This document shows positions 1 through 8,327 of a stretch of DNA of 26,368 nucleotides, piece after piece (position 1 is the first letter of the stretch; the number at the start of each line of letters is the position of its first letter). A model generated the notes under the pieces. The model was not told the DNA's origin. It saw nothing but the letters and a program-made list of their open reading frames with translations, and did not search any database. The position numbers were made by a program, and so were the translations under genes. This DNA is from an uncultured Muribaculaceae bacterium (GTDB lineage Bacteria; Bacteroidota; Bacteroidia; Bacteroidales; Muribaculaceae), in assembly GCA_910583775.1 (NCBI GenBank), contig CAJTYD010000039.1, positions 1 through 26,368 of the forward strand, given 5' to 3'.

Positions 1-369
1 GCTTGGCGGTGGATGCCGCTTAGCCTATGAATAAATTTTTAACGAACTATTGTCTGAGGCGTTTCGAAACTTAAACCGATTTTAACAGATCAGATCCTGA
101 CTAAAGGCTGGCACCGCCTCGGAAAAGACTGATCGAAAGGGATTCGTTTAAAGGCGGGACAATATCATGGACGACTTGAAATGTGAAACAACAGATAACA
201 GATAAAAGAAACAAACAAAAACAACAGATATCCCGAAGGCATCAAAGTTAACCGAAAAGAGAGAATGGCGATATCTTTCCGAAGATAGAGGAAGCTCTGA
301 AAGGAAATCCTAAGGCATTATATTCTTAAGGTGAGATTGAACGCTATTCATAAAACAAATCTAACAGAA
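1..369. other. Non-coding left edge and leader of ECF sigma gene
   Basis: No supportable gene was found here. Short open frames from base 1 close within about 35 bases, so the first 30 bases could be the tail of a gene outside the window, but I cannot identify it. The rest is A-rich and holds no tRNA, no convincing hairpin and no clear TTTG/TAnnTTTG promoter. Since the sigma gene follows, its promoter presumably lies here. Confidence 0.5.
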
Positions 370-870
370 ATGGACTCAAAAGCAATCATCGCAAAGGCCT
401 ATACCGACTACCGGAATGAAGTATACCGCTATATGCTTTATAAGACAGGCGACGAACAGAACGCGGACGACATGACACAGGATGTGTTCATGAAGCTCCT
501 TTGCTACGACACTCCTATAATATGGTCGACGGTGAAGAACCTGATCTACAAGATCGCCTTCAACATGGTGGCGGTCTACTGGCGGCGCTATTATGTCCGT
601 CAGGACGCCGACAAATATCTGATGGAGACCATCGAGACGTCTGCCAACGTCACGGAAGAGACCGTGATCGGCGAGGAGCTTGCGATGCATGAGCGCAAAT
701 GCCTTGCGCGGATGGCCAAGCGTCGCCGCATGGTTTACGAGCGCCGCCGTTTCTTCGGAGAGTCCGCCCAGGAGATAGCCGAGAGCCTCAACCTGTCGCG
801 CCGCACGGTGGAGAACCACCTTTTCCTCGGCTACAAGGAGATGAGGAGTTATATTTCCGAATGCTGCTGA
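370..870 (+). CDS. ECF-type RNA polymerase sigma factor
   Basis: This is a small sigma-70 family (ECF) factor that would direct RNA polymerase to a specific set of promoters. The sequence shows a region 2 segment (YRNEVYRYMLYKTGDEQNAD, continuing to DVFMKLL) that would bind the -10 element and core polymerase. The C-terminal region 4 helix-turn-helix (SAQEIAESLNLSRRTVENHL) would bind the -35 element. I chose the ATG at 370, giving 166 residues. The frame is open from a GTG at 331, but those extra 13 residues do not look like the family. In Bacteroidales such factors usually sit beside an anti-sigma (FecR-type) gene and a susC/susD pair and respond to a polysaccharide. Here no anti-sigma gene is present and SusC sequence begins just after the stop codon, which suggests a deletion. 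Family assignment is firm; the target regulon is unknown. Confidence 0.85.
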   Translation: MDSKAIIAKAYTDYRNEVYRYMLYKTGDEQNADDMTQDVFMKLLCYDTPIIWSTVKNLIYKIAFNMVAVYWRRYYVRQDADKYLMETIETSANVTEETVIGEELAMHERKCLARMAKRRRMVYERRRFFGESAQEIAESLNLSRRTVENHLFLGYKEMRSYISECC

Positions 871-921
871 AAACAACAAATTAACTCTGCCGCTTCGGCC
901 TCAGCCGCACCTCAGGCCCAA

Positions 922-3345
922 GTGGCTTCCCAAAGGACAGTGAAAGGTACGGTGGTCGATGCCACGGGCGCGCCTCTGATCGGCGCGACCGTGATGATTC
1001 CCGGAACCACAACGGGAACATCAACCGACCTCGACGGAAACTTCACCATTAAAGTCGGCGATGCCAAGGAAATCCAGGTATCCTATATAGGATATCAGAC
1101 AATGAAAGTGGCTATCAACGGCCAGACAGAACTCAAGATCGTGATGCAGGAGGACAGCTCCGTGCTCGACGAGGTGGTGGTTGTCGGCTACGGTGTGCAG
1201 AAGAAGGCCACGATGACCGGTGCGGTCAGCGTCGTGGGCGAGAAACAGCTTCAGGACAAGGGATCGCTCGCCAGCCCCGTGCAGGCGATGCAGGGTCAGG
1301 TGCCGGGCGTGATCATCACCCGCAGCAACTCCGCTCCGGGCGAGGAGGGATGGAACATGAAGATCCGCGGTTCAGTCTCCAAGAACGCTTCCGATCCTCT
1401 CGTGATCATCGACGGCGTGGAATATGAAGGCGTAGGAGCCCTCAACCAGATCAACCCTAATGATATCGCGACGATGAACATCCTCAAGGATGCCGCCGCC
1501 TCAATCTACGGTTCTAAAGCCGCCGGCGGCGTCGTGCTCATCACCACCAAGAAGGGATCGGCCGACCGCGTGAGGGTTGACTACAACGGATCGTTTACCG
1601 CAAAATTCATAGGTAACCAGCCGAGCAGCATGCGCATCGTCGACTGGGCCAACGCCCAGATCGAGGCTTACCGCAACGACGGTTACGACGACTCATACAA
1701 CCGCATCCAGTGGTGCAAGATGATGATCGAATACAAAGACCAGTATTTCGACTTCGACCACGTGAAGAACCCTATCGACATGTTCTCCGACACGGCCGAC
1801 CTCACATTCTTCGACACCAACTGGAACGACATCCTCTGGGGCAACTCCTGGTCGACCAGCCACGACCTGGCCGTTTCGGGCGGAAGCGAGAAGGCGTCCT
1901 ACCGCGTTTCGGCCGCATACATGTATGACGACTCCAACCTGAAATGGGGCAAGAACAACAACAACCGTTTCAATCTCCGTCTCAACAATACGTTCAAGTT
2001 CCACGAGAGATTCTCGCTCACCTCGTCGATCGCCGTAAACCGTCAGGACCAGGTTTCTCCGACGCTGATCGGCCAGGCGCTGACATCGAGCACCGCGCAG
2101 CCCGGTTTCCCCTCCTCCACAAAAGACGGCAAGCCTTACGGCTGGGGAACATGGACATCTCCCAACTGGGCCGCAGAGCTGGGCGGCGAGAACAAATACA
2201 AGGCTGTCTCGGTCAACGTCAGCGAGGCCTTCAAGTATGACATCATCAACGGCCTCAGCCTCAACGCCACTTTCGGCTATAACTACCGTGTCGCCACCCC
2301 GACGAAACTGATATCGCGTACGAACGGCAACGCCGAGTGTCCGAACAACGCCACGACTTTCGGCCGTGACTGCGCCGCCATCTATCAGCTCGCGCTGCGC
2401 TACGTGCTTCAGGACGATGCCACGGCCGCAGCCCGCGCCGTCGCCGACATCAAGGCCTGGGTGGAGAACTGCGACGGTATCCACCACAACGGCGACACCA
2501 ACCAGCAGCTGATCCTCTTCCAGGTCTATCAGTTCGCCAACGGCATGGAGCTCCTCCGCGACTTCAACGGCTACGGACAGAGCGACGACTTCAGGAAGGC
2601 GTGCGACTGGCTCGTGGAAAAATTCTATCCCACGGCCACCGACTTCCTCAAGCGCCACAACAACACCACCGACCACTACTGGCTCAACTGGGATCTGGCA
2701 TCGATGACATCGATCCTCGCCATGGGTATCCTTACCGAAGACCAGGATAAGATCAACGAGGCAATCCTCTACTTCAAGAACGGTATCGGCTCCGGCAATT
2801 ACCAGAAGGCCGCCAACTTCGTCTATGACGATCCCGACGGCACGGGCATCAATATCGCGCAGTGTAACGAGTCGGGCCGCGACCAGGGCCACGCGACGCT
2901 CTGCATGTCGCTGATGGCGGCCTTCTGCCAGATGGCCTACAACATCGGGGAGGACCTCTTCGCCTTCGACAACCATCGCATGGTTGCCATGGCCGAATAC
3001 ACCGCCAAGTTCAACTGCCCCAAGAAGGGAATCATCCCCACTTCGACCGACGACGGTTCGTTTGCCCATTCCATCACTTCGCTTCCTTATACCAGCTACA
3101 TCTGGTGTCCGGACAGCGACAACAAGACCGGCGAGCGCACTACACTCGCTTCCGACAAGCGCGGCACACGCCGTCCGGGCTGGGAGATCTGGCGCGCCTA
3201 CGGCAAGAAGACCGGCTTCAAGACCGTCTATGTTGATGAGTTCGCCGATTATCTTTTCCCCGACGAGGGCGCAGGCATCTACGACAGAAACACCGGCGGC
3301 TTCGACCAGACAGGCTGTTCGTCGCTGATGTTCTACCGCGAATAA
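922..3345 (+). CDS. Chimeric ORF: N-terminal SusC-like TonB-dependent receptor fused to C-terminal alginate-lyase-like domain
   Basis: The 807-codon frame has two unrelated halves. Residues 1-75 are a carboxypeptidase-D-like beta domain (TVKGTVVDATGAPLIGATV). Residues 80-215 are the SusC TonB-box and plug region, with hallmarks LDEVVVVGYG and ASIYGSKAAGGVVLITTKKG. Barrel sequence then runs to about residue 456 (LSLNATFGYNYR), whereas SusC proteins normally run to about 1000 residues. From about residue 473 (CPNNATTFGRDCAAIYQLAL) to the end it reads as an alginate_lyase-type (PF05426-like) alpha-barrel, with NESGRDQGHATL and HNGDTNQQLILFQVYQFA. No signal peptide is encoded. The only start is a GTG at 922, and the frame runs back without an ATG to the sigma stop codon at 868-870. 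As written it could not be exported and is probably non-functional, a product of deletions or of misassembly. Confidence 0.75.
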   Translation: MASQRTVKGTVVDATGAPLIGATVMIPGTTTGTSTDLDGNFTIKVGDAKEIQVSYIGYQTMKVAINGQTELKIVMQEDSSVLDEVVVVGYGVQKKATMTGAVSVVGEKQLQDKGSLASPVQAMQGQVPGVIITRSNSAPGEEGWNMKIRGSVSKNASDPLVIIDGVEYEGVGALNQINPNDIATMNILKDAAASIYGSKAAGGVVLITTKKGSADRVRVDYNGSFTAKFIGNQPSSMRIVDWANAQIEAYRNDGYDDSYNRIQWCKMMIEYKDQYFDFDHVKNPIDMFSDTADLTFFDTNWNDILWGNSWSTSHDLAVSGGSEKASYRVSAAYMYDDSNLKWGKNNNNRFNLRLNNTFKFHERFSLTSSIAVNRQDQVSPTLIGQALTSSTAQPGFPSSTKDGKPYGWGTWTSPNWAAELGGENKYKAVSVNVSEAFKYDIINGLSLNATFGYNYRVATPTKLISRTNGNAECPNNATTFGRDCAAIYQLALRYVLQDDATAAARAVADIKAWVENCDGIHHNGDTNQQLILFQVYQFANGMELLRDFNGYGQSDDFRKACDWLVEKFYPTATDFLKRHNNTTDHYWLNWDLASMTSILAMGILTEDQDKINEAILYFKNGIGSGNYQKAANFVYDDPDGTGINIAQCNESGRDQGHATLCMSLMAAFCQMAYNIGEDLFAFDNHRMVAMAEYTAKFNCPKKGIIPTSTDDGSFAHSITSLPYTSYIWCPDSDNKTGERTTLASDKRGTRRPGWEIWRAYGKKTGFKTVYVDEFADYLFPDEGAGIYDRNTGGFDQTGCSSLMFYRE

Positions 3346-3365
3346 TCCCCCTACATCTCACAAGA

Positions 3366-3405
3366 TTGCCGGGAAACAGCTGGACTTCCAGCCGTTTCCC
3401 GGCAA
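3366..3405. terminator. Strong hairpin between convergent genes
   Basis: An 18-bp stem with one G-U-tolerated mismatch (left arm begins TTGCCGGGAAAC, right arm ends GTTTCCCGGCAA) closes a four-base ACTT loop. It lies between the stop of the SusC/lyase chimera at 3345 and the stop of glpF at 3440. Only short T runs follow on either strand. Its position suggests a shared bidirectional terminator. Confidence 0.75.
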
Positions 3406-3439
3406 TTCTATTCAGAAGGTATGCTCTATGAGTATGCTG

Positions 3440-4192
3440 TCAGATCGAGAACCAGCAGACTATGAGCCAGTAGACGCCGGCGGCGGCTGCGGCGCCTAAG
3501 ATGGGGCCGACGACGGGCACCCAGCTGTAGTTCCACTGGCTGCTGCCTTTTCCCTTGATGGGGAGGAAGAAGTGGGCCAGACGCGGACCGAAATCCCTGG
3601 CCGGATTGATGGCGTATCCCGTTGTGCCACCGAGCGACATACCGATCACCACCACAAGAAGCGCCACGGGGAGGGCGCCGATCGTGCCGAGTCCGACTTC
3701 GGCGGCGTTGGCCTTGGTGCTCAGGAAGAGAATCACCAGAATCAGGATGAATGTCCCTACCATCTCGGAGATGAGGTTGCGCCAATAGTTTTTCACTGCC
3801 GGTATTGTCGAGAAGACGCCGAGCTTGGTGGCCTGGTCTTCGGTAAGGTCGAAATGATCCTTATAGAATATGTAGACCACTGTCGCTCCGCAGAAGGCGC
3901 CCATCACCTGCGCGAAAATATAGGGGACAACGAAAGCCCAGGGGAATTTCCCCGCTATGGCGAGGCCTACGGAGACCGCGGGGTTGAGGTGTGCACCGGT
4001 GTATGGCCCTGCGATGAAGACGCCGCACATCACCGCCAGACCCCAGGCGAGAGTGACTACGACCCAGCCTCCGGCCTCTCCTTTGGATTTTTTGAGCGAG
4101 ACGCATGCCACTACTCCGCATCCTAACAATATCATTACAAATGTGCCCAGAAACTCAAACAGACATTGGGCTATCAGAGGGAGTTCATTCAT
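3440..4192 (-). CDS. glpF: Glycerol uptake facilitator (aquaglyceroporin)
   Basis: This 250-residue MIP-family channel passes glycerol passively through the inner membrane. Both half-helix signatures are present: HLNPAVSVG with NPA at residues 70-72, and YAINPARDFGPR with NPARD at 196-200. The Asp after the second NPA motif and the glycine-rich segments around it are typical of glycerol facilitators rather than water-only aquaporins. Six membrane segments and the conserved N-terminal FEFLGTF are visible. It is the last gene of the glp operon, 43 bases downstream of glpK, so imported glycerol would be trapped at once by phosphorylation. The downstream hairpin at 3366-3405 probably ends the transcript. 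Length is normal for the family. Confidence 0.93.
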   Translation of the reverse strand: MNELPLIAQCLFEFLGTFVMILLGCGVVACVSLKKSKGEAGGWVVVTLAWGLAVMCGVFIAGPYTGAHLNPAVSVGLAIAGKFPWAFVVPYIFAQVMGAFCGATVVYIFYKDHFDLTEDQATKLGVFSTIPAVKNYWRNLISEMVGTFILILVILFLSTKANAAEVGLGTIGALPVALLVVVIGMSLGGTTGYAINPARDFGPRLAHFFLPIKGKGSSQWNYSWVPVVGPILGAAAAAGVYWLIVCWFSI

Positions 4193-4235
4193 GGTTTTTT
4201 ATGTTTGGATTGATAATAACACGAAGAGGGGTATA

Positions 4236-5756
4236 TTACTTCCCCTCGGCGCGTTCGGAACGCGGATATTGGGAGAGAGTGCGCTCTACGGCGATATGCC
4301 AGCCGCGGAGTTCCTGCGCCACCTCTTCCTTGGGGGCTTCGGGACAGAACTGGCGGTCTACCTGCCACTGCTTCTGGATTTCGTTTATGTCTTTCCAGTA
4401 TCCAACGGCGAGGCCGGCGAGATATGCAGCTCCGAGGGCCGTTGTCTCGGTGATTTTCGGCCGGAGCACATCGACGCCGAGAATATCGCTCTGGAACTGC
4501 ATGAGCAGGTTGTTTCGCGAGGCTCCTCCGTCGACCTTGAGCTCGGTGATGTGCAGCCCGGCGTCGCGTTCCATGGCCTTGGCTATGTCGTAGGTCTGGT
4601 AGGCGATTCCTTCGAGTGCGGCCCGTGCTATGTGGGCCGTGGTGGTGCCTCGGGAGATGCCGCAGATCACTCCGCGGGCGTGCTGGTCCCAGTATGGCGC
4701 TCCCAGGCCTGTGAGGGCGGGCACGAAATAGACGCCGTCGGTGTCGCGGACCGACGAGGCGAGAGCCTCGACGTCGGATGAACTCTGGATGCAGTGAAGC
4801 CCGTCGCGCAGCCATTGCACCACGCTTCCTCCCACAAAGATGGAGCCTTCGAGAGCGTAGGTGACTTTGCCGCCGACTTCCCAGGCGATGGTGGTGAGCA
4901 GGCGGTTTTTCGACATGATGGGCTTGTCGCCGCTGTTCATGAGCAGGAAGCATCCTGTTCCGTATGTGTTTTTCATGGAACCGGGTGCGACGCACATCTG
5001 CCCGAAGAGGGCGGCCTGCTGGTCGCCGGCGATCCCGGCTATCGGCACCTTGTGGGCGAAGAGGGTAGTGGTGGTGTGGCCGTAGACCTCGCTGCTCTGT
5101 TTCACTTCGGGCATCATCGAGCGCGGGATGTCGAAGAGGTCGAGAAGCTCCTGGTCCCATTCGAGGGTGTGGATGTTGAAAAGCATCGTGCGCGATGCGT
5201 TGGTGACATCGGTGACATGTACCTCTCCTCGTGTGAGACGCCAGACGAGCCAGGTATCGACGGTTCCGAACATAAGTTTGCCATCCTCGGCGCGTTTGCG
5301 GGCTCCCGGCACGTTGTCGAGAATCCATTTGATCTTTGTTGCGCTGAAATAGGCGTCGAGAATAAGACCGGTCTTCTGTCTGATCATGTCGGTCACTCCT
5401 TTGTCGCGCAGCGCGTCGCAGAAGTCGGAGGTGCGCCGGTCCTGCCAGACGATGGCGTTGTAGATCGGCTCTTCAGTGTCGCGGTCCCAGACGATTGTGG
5501 TCTCGCGCTGGTTTGTGATTCCGATTGCCGCTATGTCAAGGCCGTTGATTCCGATTTCGGAGATCGCCTCGGCCACGACAGCGGCCTGCGACGACCATAT
5601 CTGGTGCGGGTCGTGTTCCACCCATCCGGATTTTGGGAAAATCTGAGGGAATTCCTTTTGTGCCACGGCACATATATTGCCCTGATGGTCGAATACGATT
5701 GCCCGCGAGCTGCTCGTTCCCTGATCGAGAGAGAGAATGTATTGGTTTGTAGACAT
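4236..5756 (-). CDS. glpK: Glycerol kinase
   Basis: This 506-residue FGGY-family kinase converts glycerol and ATP to sn-glycerol 3-phosphate in the cytoplasm. The N-terminal phosphate-binding motif LDQGTSSSRAIVFD is at residues 10-23. The substrate segment GWVEHDP, the adenine-side motif GIAGDQQAALFGQ and the C-terminal VDGGASRNNLLMQFQSD signature are all intact. Length matches characterised GlpK proteins (about 500). It lies between glpC (35-base gap) and glpF (43-base gap). Its product is the substrate of the GlpABC dehydrogenase encoded upstream in the same transcript. The opposite strand carries long open frames, which are by-products of high GC. Confidence 0.95.
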   Translation of the reverse strand: MSTNQYILSLDQGTSSSRAIVFDHQGNICAVAQKEFPQIFPKSGWVEHDPHQIWSSQAAVVAEAISEIGINGLDIAAIGITNQRETTIVWDRDTEEPIYNAIVWQDRRTSDFCDALRDKGVTDMIRQKTGLILDAYFSATKIKWILDNVPGARKRAEDGKLMFGTVDTWLVWRLTRGEVHVTDVTNASRTMLFNIHTLEWDQELLDLFDIPRSMMPEVKQSSEVYGHTTTTLFAHKVPIAGIAGDQQAALFGQMCVAPGSMKNTYGTGCFLLMNSGDKPIMSKNRLLTTIAWEVGGKVTYALEGSIFVGGSVVQWLRDGLHCIQSSSDVEALASSVRDTDGVYFVPALTGLGAPYWDQHARGVICGISRGTTTAHIARAALEGIAYQTYDIAKAMERDAGLHITELKVDGGASRNNLLMQFQSDILGVDVLRPKITETTALGAAYLAGLAVGYWKDINEIQKQWQVDRQFCPEAPKEEVAQELRGWHIAVERTLSQYPRSERAEGK

Positions 5757-5791
5757 AATTAGGTGATAATAAAGGTTGTTGATAAATTTAG

Positions 5792-7048
5792 TTATTCAGG
5801 CTCCACTCCGTTGAGGCGGCGTGTCTCTTCGATGTCGAGGGCGCGGGCGATGATGGAGATCGGGTTGTCGCAATGTTTTGAGGTCGACATTTCTATCTGC
5901 CATTTGCAGGTTTCACAGTCTGTGGCCACCAGATCTGGATCTTTGGTCTCGATGTCGGCGAAGAGCCCTGCTCCGATTTCCTGCGAATAATTGTAGTTTT
6001 CCTTTTTGAAGCCGTAGGTTCCGGCGATCCCGCAGCATGACTGGTGAAGGGGTATCCATTCCAGTCCGGGAATCATGCGCAGCAGCGAGGTGGAATAGAT
6101 TGTCCATCCGAGTTTCTGCATGTGGCACGGAACATGATATGCTATTTTCTCATGGTAGTCTTTGCGGAAGGCGAGTTTCACTTCACCGCGGTCGACGAGG
6201 TCGTAGAGGAAACGGGTTGCGAGCATGATGCTGTCGCGGATGTCGTCGGTATCGATTCCGAGAATGTGGGGATATTCGTCACGCATGGTGAAGGTGCAGG
6301 TGCTGCTGGTCGTCACCACGGGCATACGCCCGTCGATGGCTGCCTTGCGGATAGAGGCGACGTTTATCTCGGCGTCGCGTGTGGCTTCCTTGACGCAGCG
6401 GTTTGAGATCTTGGCCACTCCGCAGCATTTCTCTTTCTCCAGCAGCTGCACTCCGTAACCTGCCGCATTGAGCACCGTGATCAGGTCTTTGCCGAGTTGC
6501 GGATAGTTGTAGTTCACGTAACAGCCGTGGAAATATGCCACCTGTTTCTTGAACTGTCTCTGCTTTTCGGCGGCGTTGCGGCGATACCAGGTGTCGAAAC
6601 GTTGGGAGGCGTATTTGGGAAACTGCCTGTGGGAGTCGATGCGGAGCGTGGCGTCCATGATCTTCTTTACGGGCTTCAGGCCGAGGGTGTAGTTTACTAT
6701 CGGAGCCATCGCGGTGGCGACGGTGCCCATGAAGTCGGTGTTTCCGAGCATGGTGTCGCGCAGCGAAGGGCGTCCTTCGGCATATTTGATGCGGGCCGAC
6801 ATTATGATGTCGCCGATCTTGACGTTGCTCGGGCAGGCCACCTCGCAGCGCTTGCAGTTGAGGCAGTATTTGAGGGCCTCGTCGTAGAAGTAGGGCTTTT
6901 TGAGGCGATAGCGCTCGCCGTCGGGGCCGGCCTGTTTGGGGCCGGGATAATCGGGATTGACGGGCGTCACGGGGCAATAGACAGTGCAGATGGTACATTT
7001 CTTGCACTCTTCGAAATTATTGTGGCTGTAGTTATGTTCCTGTTCCAT
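5792..7048 (-). CDS. glpC: Anaerobic glycerol-3-phosphate dehydrogenase subunit C (iron-sulfur, membrane-anchoring)
   Basis: The 418-residue protein carries electrons from the GlpAB flavoprotein to the menaquinone pool. The N-terminus has two ferredoxin-type 4Fe-4S motifs: CKKCTICTVYCP near residues 15-26 and CLNCKRCEVACPS near 62-74. The rest has two CCG (cysteine-rich) modules, one with HGCYVNY and KCCGVAK, the other with PCHMQKLGW and SCCGIAGTYGFKK. This is the usual GlpC/HdrD-like layout, at normal length (E. coli GlpC is about 396). The gene starts 14 bases after glpB and ends 35 bases before glpK. It supports fermentation or fumarate respiration with glycerol 3-phosphate as donor. Confidence 0.93.
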   Translation of the reverse strand: MEQEHNYSHNNFEECKKCTICTVYCPVTPVNPDYPGPKQAGPDGERYRLKKPYFYDEALKYCLNCKRCEVACPSNVKIGDIIMSARIKYAEGRPSLRDTMLGNTDFMGTVATAMAPIVNYTLGLKPVKKIMDATLRIDSHRQFPKYASQRFDTWYRRNAAEKQRQFKKQVAYFHGCYVNYNYPQLGKDLITVLNAAGYGVQLLEKEKCCGVAKISNRCVKEATRDAEINVASIRKAAIDGRMPVVTTSSTCTFTMRDEYPHILGIDTDDIRDSIMLATRFLYDLVDRGEVKLAFRKDYHEKIAYHVPCHMQKLGWTIYSTSLLRMIPGLEWIPLHQSCCGIAGTYGFKKENYNYSQEIGAGLFADIETKDPDLVATDCETCKWQIEMSTSKHCDNPISIIARALDIEETRRLNGVEPE

Positions 7049-7062
7049 AGTGTAAGAGCGCT

Positions 7063-8307
7063 TTAATTGTTACCCAATATTTCGGAGGCGGCGTGAAGGG
7101 ATGTCACCATTGTCACGCCGGCTCCCGACATTTCGCTTAATGAGTCGGCTTCGGCAAGGAGGGATCCTACGGCATAGATGTTTTCGACCGGTTTGCCGAG
7201 CAGGGAGGGATGCAGGGCATCGTCGGTCGTCACTCCGCATTTCTCGTATGGCTGGGGTGCGTAGAAGTCTTTGTCATACCATTGTGTTCTCCCTCCGTGC
7301 AGGCTTACGTCCAGACCTAAGACCGGCTCATATATCTTTTCCATATTCGCCCTGATTCCGTTTGAGAAGAAACTTCCGGAGGCCATTACGAACGTATCGG
7401 CCTCAAGAGGCATCTCTCCGAGATTGTAGGTATATATCCGTTTGAGACGACCGTTCCTGAAATCACCTCTCAGAGCGGTGTCGCCGAGAAGATACTCCCC
7501 TCCGAGACGCTGGAATCTTTCGCGGAGCATAAGTTGCGTCCTGACTCCGGGCACGTTGGCTGGAATCGTGGGGACCATCCATAGCGGGCGGTCGCAGAGG
7601 TCGCGGAGCTGCCTGAGGGGCTCTTCGCTGTATAGGCCGAATACGGCGGGAGTGAGGATCACCTCGCAGTCGCGGCTTTTTTCGTTAAGCTGGTCGGCTA
7701 TTTCCTCGAGGTCCTCGTCGTTGAGCACGCGGGCTATCGTGGAGGAACGCATCTCGGTGCTCGATTTGCGCAGATGTGCGATTCCGGGGGTGTCGTAAGT
7801 GGAGATCACCGATTTTACGCCGCGTTTCGAGAGGCCGGCGGCGATGAACTGGGGATAGAAGTCTATGTAGCCGTAGACGTTTATGATGGCGGCGCTGCCG
7901 AAGGGGAGGGTGTGCGGATTGGTGAACGTCAGATGGTCGGGGAGCGTGAGCCAGCTCGGCTTGATGAGACCCACGGGGGAGAGACGCCAGGAATTGCGTT
8001 CCGGGTCTCCATGGAGTTCTATTCCGGCCCGTTTCATCAGGTCGATGAACTGGCGTGTGTATTCTTCGGCGCGCTCGCGGCCCATTTTCTTCAGGGGATG
8101 CGCGGCGGGGAGGCTGTCGATGGCTTCGAAGGGGCGCTCCACGAACTTGCCGCCGAGACGTCCGAGAAGCTCGAAGGAACCGGAGCAGAAATGCAGCGCG
8201 CTCTGTCCGGCCGAGACTATTGCGACCTTTTTGCCGTTTTCGAGGAGCCTGATGCCGGCGAGAAGTCCGGCAAGACCGCCGCCTATTATTATAGTGTCGA
8301 ATTTCAT
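7063..8307 (-). CDS. glpB: Anaerobic glycerol-3-phosphate dehydrogenase subunit B
   Basis: The 414-residue flavoprotein subunit begins with a Rossmann dinucleotide-binding motif, DTIIIGGGLAGLLAGIRLLE, directly after the start. It then shows the GlpB-typical SALHFCSGSFELLG. The C-terminal segment NIYAVGSLLAEADSLSEMSG is the second FAD contact. With GlpA it oxidises sn-glycerol 3-phosphate to dihydroxyacetone phosphate and hands electrons to GlpC. The gene sits between glpA (20-base gap) and glpC (14-base gap), as in the E. coli glpABC operon. Length is the same as family members (about 419). Confidence 0.92.
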   Translation of the reverse strand: MKFDTIIIGGGLAGLLAGIRLLENGKKVAIVSAGQSALHFCSGSFELLGRLGGKFVERPFEAIDSLPAAHPLKKMGRERAEEYTRQFIDLMKRAGIELHGDPERNSWRLSPVGLIKPSWLTLPDHLTFTNPHTLPFGSAAIINVYGYIDFYPQFIAAGLSKRGVKSVISTYDTPGIAHLRKSSTEMRSSTIARVLNDEDLEEIADQLNEKSRDCEVILTPAVFGLYSEEPLRQLRDLCDRPLWMVPTIPANVPGVRTQLMLRERFQRLGGEYLLGDTALRGDFRNGRLKRIYTYNLGEMPLEADTFVMASGSFFSNGIRANMEKIYEPVLGLDVSLHGGRTQWYDKDFYAPQPYEKCGVTTDDALHPSLLGKPVENIYAVGSLLAEADSLSEMSGAGVTMVTSLHAASEILGNN

Positions 8308-8327
8308 AGTATATAATCTCTATAAGT

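Noticed and set aside
1..35. Possible C-terminal end of a gene entering from the left
   Set aside because: All three plus-strand frames close within 35 bases and none gives a recognisable protein end.
1693..3069. Long minus-strand open frame (458 codons) opposite the SusC/lyase chimera
   Set aside because: It is a shadow of the GC-rich plus-strand coding frame. It is Val/Gly/Arg-rich and without family motifs, while the plus strand has clear SusC and lyase motifs.
4189..5328. Minus-strand 379-codon frame inside glpK, and plus-strand frames across glpK and glpA
   Set aside because: Arg/His/Pro-rich frameshift shadows of GC-rich genes; the glpK and glpA frames carry all catalytic motifs.
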